Origin: Planctomycetaceae bacterium
Lineage (GTDB): Bacteria > Planctomycetota > Planctomycetia > Planctomycetales > Planctomycetaceae
NCBI GenBank assembly: GCA_003445035.1
Contig: DLVV01000388.1
Span: 1-11,995, forward strand
Direction of reading: 5' to 3'
Length of the DNA: 11,995 nucleotides
Program-made: the position numbers and the translations under genes
In this document: in pieces, positions 8,323 to 11,995 of the stretch
Numbering within the stretch: the first letter of the stretch is position 1
How the letters are laid out: the number at the start of each line of letters is the position of its first letter
Notes under the pieces: generated by a model
What the model was told of the DNA's origin: nothing
Databases searched by the model: none
What the model saw: the letters and a program-made list of their open reading frames with translations, nothing else

Positions 8323-9224
8323 TTCAACCACCCCTGCCGCTGGAGCAGGTCGAAGAGCACCCAGTCGAGGGGAGCCTCGGAACTGATCGAGAGGAAGCGG
8401 CCGTTGCGGGTCCGGCTCTGGCGGCGGACATGTTCCTGGAGCTGTTCGCGGTGTTCGTGGTAGATCCCGTGGAGTTCATCGATTGATGAGACGTCGACAG
8501 TGGTGCCGTTTTCGCTGTCGACCAGACGCAGATCTCCGGTCAATTCGGGGTCGATCTCGGTTGGTCCCAGCACCTGCAGGGCAAAGATCTCGAGCCCGGC
8601 ACTGTAGAGCAGGTTGAACGGTCGTGCGAGCGAGGCGGGGGTGAGAAAGTCAGAGATGACGATCGCCATCCCCTTGCCCCGATGACGACGGAGCATGGCC
8701 TCCACGGCCCCATCGATCGGCGCATCGCCACCGCATTCGGCACGTTCGAAGAAGTCAAACAGACGTCTCATGCTGGCCCGTCCGCTGCCAGGAGGCATCA
8801 CGCGAGGCGGTTCTCCACTGGCACCGACCACGTAGGCACTGACCCGCTCGACCCCCATCAGGGCCGTCACGCCCATCGCCGCCGCCAGTTGCCTGGCCCG
8901 TTCGAACTTGTTCTCGAACTTCATCGAGTTCGAAGCGTCAACCAGGATGGCGACATGCATCACCTCCTCGTACTGGTACAGCTTCATGTAGGGACGATTG
9001 AGCCGGGCGAAGATGTTCCAGTCGACGAAGCGAACGTCGTCGCCGGGGACGTAGTTGCGGTAGTCGGCGAATTCGGTGCTGCTGCCGCCCTTGCCCGAGG
9101 CGTGTTCGCCCTGGGTTCGGTTGGTCTTGCGGCGGTTTGGCTGCAGCCTCAGTCGTTCCAGGCGGGTCAATGCCTGGTTGTCCAGCAGCGTGGTCAGTTG
9201 GTTGGTGGAGGAGGTGGTGTTCAT
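8319..9224 (-). CDS. DUF58 family protein with VWA-type metal site
   Basis: This 301-residue, probably cytoplasmic protein has the DUF58 signature YRNYVPGDDVRFVDWN at about residues 55-70, preceded by the usual GEHASGKGG region (39-47). A VWA-like fold follows, with the MIDAS motif DASNS (Asp96, Ser98, Ser100) and a later aspartate in ISDF (Asp192). The loop that normally supplies the MIDAS threonine reads GGDAPIDGAV, so that ligand appears to be missing. No membrane helix is visible, unlike longer DUF58 members that carry two N-terminal helices. DUF58 genes very commonly sit directly behind MoxR genes, and the products are taken to be MoxR partners (established association). The gene begins 35 bp after the MoxR stop, without a clear Shine-Dalgarno sequence, and its stop overlaps the start of the BatA-type gene. 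Confidence 0.93.
   Translation of the reverse strand: MNTTSSTNQLTTLLDNQALTRLERLRLQPNRRKTNRTQGEHASGKGGSSTEFADYRNYVPGDDVRFVDWNIFARLNRPYMKLYQYEEVMHVAILVDASNSMKFENKFERARQLAAAMGVTALMGVERVSAYVVGASGEPPRVMPPGSGRASMRRLFDFFERAECGGDAPIDGAVEAMLRRHRGKGMAIVISDFLTPASLARPFNLLYSAGLEIFALQVLGPTEIDPELTGDLRLVDSENGTTVDVSSIDELHGIYHEHREQLQEHVRRQSRTRNGRFLSISSEAPLDWVLFDLLQRQGWLK
8328..8335 (-). promoter_or_regulatory. Ribosome-binding site for the BatA-type gene
   Basis: The minus strand reads AGGGGTGG, ending 5 nt before the ATG at 8322 and lying within the final codons of the DUF58 gene. It favours the ATGA-overlap start over the in-frame GTG at 8331, which would fall inside this site. Confidence 0.5.
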
Positions 9225-9259
9225 CGGTCCAGTGCGGGAACGGAGGGCTCGAGACGGAT

Positions 9260-10360
9260 TCAGGCGGTGGTTTCCAGGGACGCGATACAGTCGGCGATCA
9301 GGGTCGCGGCATCGACGTTTTCGGCCTGCCCGTCGTAGTTGAGCAACACCCGGTGCTGCAGCACCTCGGTGGCGAATTCCGAGATGTCCTCGAAGGCGAT
9401 GTGTGCCCGGCCCTCACCCAATGCCCGCACGCGGGCAGCCCGAATCAACGCCTGGGCCGCACGCGGACTGGCTCCCCAGCGGACGAACTGTCGGATTCCC
9501 TCGGGGGCCTCGTCATTGTCGGGATGGGTGGCCAGGACCAGGCGGACGGCGTAATCCCTCAACGGATCGGCTACGACGACCTTGTCGAGCGTTTCGCGGA
9601 TGCCCAGGATCCGGGCTCCGTCGAGAACGACTGGCAAGTCGATCGCCTTCCGGAGGATCGTGCGGCTGACGACCTCGTTGAGTTCCTCGCGGTTCAGTCC
9701 TCCGACGACGACCTTGAACATGAAGCGGTCCAGTTGGGCTTCGGGCAGAGGATAGGTGCCTTCCTGTTCGATGGGATTCTGCGTGGCGAGCACAAAGAAG
9801 GGCTGGTCGAGAACCGAGATGTCACCGCCGACGGTCACGGTGCCCTCCTGCATCGTCTCGAGCAAAGCCGACTGTGTCTTGGGCGAGGCGCGGTTGATCT
9901 CGTCGGCAAGCAGCAACTGGGTGAAGATCGGTCCGCGGCGGAATTCGAACTGGTATCGGCCCGACTCGTCGGTGTTCATGATGTTGGTGCCGATGATGTC
10001 GGCGGGCATCAGGTCGGGAGTGAACTGGATGCGTCGGAAGTCGAGGTCCAGGACGCGGGCGAGCGACTTGACCAGTTCGGTCTTGCCCAGCCCGGGCACC
10101 CCTTCCAGCAGCACGTTCCCACCGCAGAACATCGCTGTCAGCACCGAATCGATGACACGGCTCTGTCCGACAATCACCGAGCCGATTGCGTCACGGATCC
10201 GCTGGTAGTCCTGCCGAAACGCTTCGGTTTCGGCATCCTGCAGATCGGTCGACGGAGCGGCCGTGTCCGGTTCGGAGGCCGGAGTGGGCGAAGATTCCTG
10301 TGCCGAATCGTCAACCGGTTGGCCGTCGGAGAGTTCGTTGGGCGTGCTGTCGTTGGTCAT
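9260..10360 (-). CDS. MoxR-family AAA+ ATPase
   Basis: This 366-residue cytoplasmic ATPase has every AAA+ hallmark of the MoxR family. Walker A is GVPGLGKT at 87-94, and Walker B is LLLADEINRA with Asp153 and Glu154. Sensor 1 is ATQNP with Asn195, the arginine finger is in LDRF (Arg212), and the sensor 2 region is GASPRAAQ near residue 315. MoxR proteins are thought to act as chaperones that remodel or load cofactors into client complexes together with VWA-domain partners; such partners are the next two genes and the preceding one. The first 45 or so residues are rich in Asp, Glu, Ser, Thr and Pro and look disordered; this acidic extension precedes the conserved core, which begins near YQRIRDAIGSVIVGQ. 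The start ATG is 42 bp beyond the upstream stop, with only a weak AGGA about 10 nt before it. Confidence 0.97.
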   Translation of the reverse strand: MTNDSTPNELSDGQPVDDSAQESSPTPASEPDTAAPSTDLQDAETEAFRQDYQRIRDAIGSVIVGQSRVIDSVLTAMFCGGNVLLEGVPGLGKTELVKSLARVLDLDFRRIQFTPDLMPADIIGTNIMNTDESGRYQFEFRRGPIFTQLLLADEINRASPKTQSALLETMQEGTVTVGGDISVLDQPFFVLATQNPIEQEGTYPLPEAQLDRFMFKVVVGGLNREELNEVVSRTILRKAIDLPVVLDGARILGIRETLDKVVVADPLRDYAVRLVLATHPDNDEAPEGIRQFVRWGASPRAAQALIRAARVRALGEGRAHIAFEDISEFATEVLQHRVLLNYDGQAENVDAATLIADCIASLETTA

Positions 10361-10402
10361 CGAATGCAGGTCCTGGTCGCGATCATGTTGTCCATCCGGT
10401 GG
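10361..10402. other. 42-bp gap before the MoxR gene, no clear signal
   Basis: This is the longest non-coding gap in the window. It holds only a tiny CCA/TGG inverted repeat with a 5-base loop and no U-tract, so it is not a terminator. I see no convincing -10/-35 pair. Read-through from the upstream gene is the simplest reading. Confidence 0.5.
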
Positions 10403-11995
10403 TCAGTCCGCGTCGTCGTCGGTGTCTCGACGGCGACGTTTCATCGCCAGAAGTCGTTCGGTGGTCGACAGCCGGTCTGCGTCGACGGCCTCGTCGACGG
10501 GAGGTCCGGAGCTTGTCTGTTGGATCGGAGTCCTGGAGGCAGTCGCAGGTACGCGGACGGATGCGAGGTGTTCGGGGGCCGCGGCTGAGACGGGGTCACC
10601 ACGGTGAGCGTCGAGTCTCGATTCCACCGCCTGCTTCCGCTGCAGCAATGCCCCCATGGTCTCGGTTGACGCGGCTCTTGCGGGGCGGAACCAGGCCAGG
10701 ATGGCCTGAGGGTCGATCTGCACTCGCCGGATCGCCACGTCCAGGGGTACCAGGCAGGCCAGGCCAACCAGGAACCAGTCGAAGACCTGCCGCGAACTGG
10801 ACTTGGGTTTTCGGCGGTTGTAGATCTGTTCGGGCTTGGTCGTTGGATCGAGCATCTGGCCGCCGGTCCTGTCGACGATCTCCTGCAGCAGCAGCGGGTC
10901 GGAGTTGAACTTGAGATACTCTGGCGAGTACGAGACGATCAGCCCGCCGTGTGTCGTTTCCTTGCGGCCGTCGCCTTCTCCGGTGGCACGGACCTGGTAG
11001 CGACCCTTGCCCCACAGCGGGAAGCTCGCCTGGTAGCGAGTGGGGCCGACCTGCTTGAGCACCAGGGATTCGGGGGCCCGGTCGTGGGGGCCGGCGACGA
11101 CGGCGACGAGGTTCAGGGGGGTCGCATCGGGATGGAAGTCCTCGACCACCACCGTCCCACGACCACCCTCGGCGTAGCTCCACAGTCGCAACTGGCCCTT
11201 GCGGTGGACTCGCGAGATGCGGGTGACCAGCTGCTGGACGAATGCCCGGTACCTCTCCCAGCTCACCCAGTCCTTGCCCCAGTTGGTCGAGAGGTCAGAG
11301 GTGAAGGCGGCCGTGGTGCCCAGGCCTCTCTTGTAGAGAACCAGTAGCGGGTCTATCTCGCCCTCGCCGGTCTTGTCGATCTTGGGCGGTGTTTGCAGGA
11401 TCGTCTCGGCCCGTGGCTTGGCGGTGGTCAACACGTAGCCGTGGAGCTGAGGAAGGCCGTCCAGTCCCTTGAGAATCGGTGACGGAAACCCGACCTCCGG
11501 CTGGACGGTCTCGTTCTGGATCATCGTCCGCTTCAGGGTGTTGGACTCCTTGATGAAGATCGAAGGCAACAGGCTGGGGTCGTCGGGGAAGTAGTAGCGG
11601 CCGCCGGTGGCCGAGGCGATCTGTTGCATGATCTGCACCTCGCGGCCGCCGTGTGGGAAGATTGAGATGGTCGAGATGGTGATCTGGCTGGACTTGAAGT
11701 CGGCGAGCAGCTTGGGCGTGGGAGGTTGGGGATCACCGTCGGAGATGACGATCATGTGCTTGGCCGATGCGTCGCTTTTCTTCAGGCCCGCCAGGCCCAT
11801 CGACATTGTCGAGGCGAAACTCGGCATGTCGCCGATGACCGCCCCGTTGATCTTCGTGGCCAGCGAAGCGTACTCGCGGGCCGGTGTCAGTTCGAACAGC
11901 CATTGCTCACCGGTTGATCCGTAGACCAGGACACCCACCTCGTCCTGCGGATGCAGCACCTTGATCGCCTGCTTGGTGATCCGCTTGCCCCAGGT
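10403..11995 (-). CDS. VWA / GATase1-like membrane protein, 5' end beyond window (530 residues visible)
   Basis: The frame is open from the right edge to a TGA at 10403. The fragment begins inside a VWA domain (KRITKQAIKVLHPQDEVGVLVY) and includes the metal-site aspartate segment VISDGDPQ at about residues 83-90 and the closing ATGGRYYFPDDP stretch. Residues about 150-265 match the second half of the GATase1-like family into which VWA domains are inserted: GYVLTTAKPRAE, PLLVLYKRGLG, AAFTSDLSTNWGKDW. An Ig-like beta region follows (about 275-355), then GGQMLDP, and a single membrane helix at about 404-422 (DWFLVGLACLVPLDVAIRR). The remaining 108 residues are a cytoplasmic tail, mostly low complexity, ending in a basic KRRRR and an acidic DTDDDAD. 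The full protein is probably 800-1000 residues with more helices at its N-terminus (family knowledge). It heads the visible part of the operon and is a likely membrane partner of the MoxR ATPase. The GTG at 11959 is internal, because the VWA homology continues upstream of it. Confidence 0.9.
   Translation of the reverse strand, partial: TWGKRITKQAIKVLHPQDEVGVLVYGSTGEQWLFELTPAREYASLATKINGAVIGDMPSFASTMSMGLAGLKKSDASAKHMIVISDGDPQPPTPKLLADFKSSQITISTISIFPHGGREVQIMQQIASATGGRYYFPDDPSLLPSIFIKESNTLKRTMIQNETVQPEVGFPSPILKGLDGLPQLHGYVLTTAKPRAETILQTPPKIDKTGEGEIDPLLVLYKRGLGTTAAFTSDLSTNWGKDWVSWERYRAFVQQLVTRISRVHRKGQLRLWSYAEGGRGTVVVEDFHPDATPLNLVAVVAGPHDRAPESLVLKQVGPTRYQASFPLWGKGRYQVRATGEGDGRKETTHGGLIVSYSPEYLKFNSDPLLLQEIVDRTGGQMLDPTTKPEQIYNRRKPKSSSRQVFDWFLVGLACLVPLDVAIRRVQIDPQAILAWFRPARAASTETMGALLQRKQAVESRLDAHRGDPVSAAAPEHLASVRVPATASRTPIQQTSSGPPVDEAVDADRLSTTERLLAMKRRRRDTDDDAD

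Noticed and set aside
7714..8463. Plus-strand open frame of 249 codons opposite the BatA-type gene
   Set aside because: Low-complexity composition, no family resemblance, and it spans the junction of two well-supported minus-strand genes.
10361..10402. Possible terminator or promoter before the MoxR gene
   Set aside because: Only a 3-bp stem with no U-tract and no recognisable promoter elements; the gap is too small to argue for a separate unit.
9137..10588. Plus-strand open frame of 483 codons lying antisense to the MoxR gene and its neighbours
   Set aside because: It is fully opposite strongly conserved coding sequence, its translation is rich in Arg, Gly, Val and Asp with no recognisable domain, and long antisense frames are expected opposite GC-rich genes.
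1..11995. Defence island, prophage or mobile element
   Set aside because: No nuclease, transposase, integrase, phage structural gene or repeat array is present; composition and orientation are uniform across the window.

Overview
The window is one uninterrupted stretch of eight genes, all on the minus strand, so transcription runs from right (11995) to left (1). The first and last genes run off the window edges. The largest gaps between genes are 42 and 35 bp. The other junctions are gaps of 3 and 11 bp or 4-bp ATGA/GTGA stop-start overlaps, so the set reads as a single operon with translational coupling. I see no tRNA, rRNA, insertion sequence, CRISPR array, convincing terminator or internal promoter. 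No stretch over 300 bases lacks a gene.

The DNA is GC-rich. The gene set (MoxR AAA+ ATPase, DUF58 protein, BatA-type VWA protein, VWA/glutamine-amidotransferase-like membrane protein, plus an ABC-2 exporter) is of a kind common in Planctomycetota. Several starts lack a clear Shine-Dalgarno sequence, which also fits that phylum. The phylum call is an inference from family resemblance; I do not assign a genus.

Layout in transcription order: (1) 10403-11995, C-terminal part of a large membrane-anchored VWA/GATase-like protein; (2) 9260-10360, MoxR-family AAA+ ATPase; (3) 8319-9224, DUF58 protein with a VWA-type metal site; (4) 6379-8322, BatA-type membrane protein with a VWA domain; (5) 4067-6367, exported two-helix membrane protein with a GATase-like domain; (6) 3074-4063, ABC-2 exporter ATPase; (7) 1272-3077, double-module ABC-2 permease; (8) 1-1275, start of a second exported GATase-like membrane protein, a distant relative of gene 5, with a GTG start that overlaps the permease stop.

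Working model (inference): the MoxR ATPase with its DUF58/VWA partners forms a cytoplasmic and membrane chaperone module. The permease and ATPase form an export or mechanochemical ABC unit. The GATase-like/Ig-like proteins provide the periplasmic face that joins the two. This resembles the MoxR-Bat systems and, more loosely, the Gld-type ABC machinery with its GldG-like accessory protein. No cargo gene is visible, so the substrate is unknown. The most unusual features I can point to are the fusion of these two systems in one coupled operon, two G9 tracts bracketing the metal-binding motif of gene 4, and two divergent GATase-like paralogues flanking the ABC pair.
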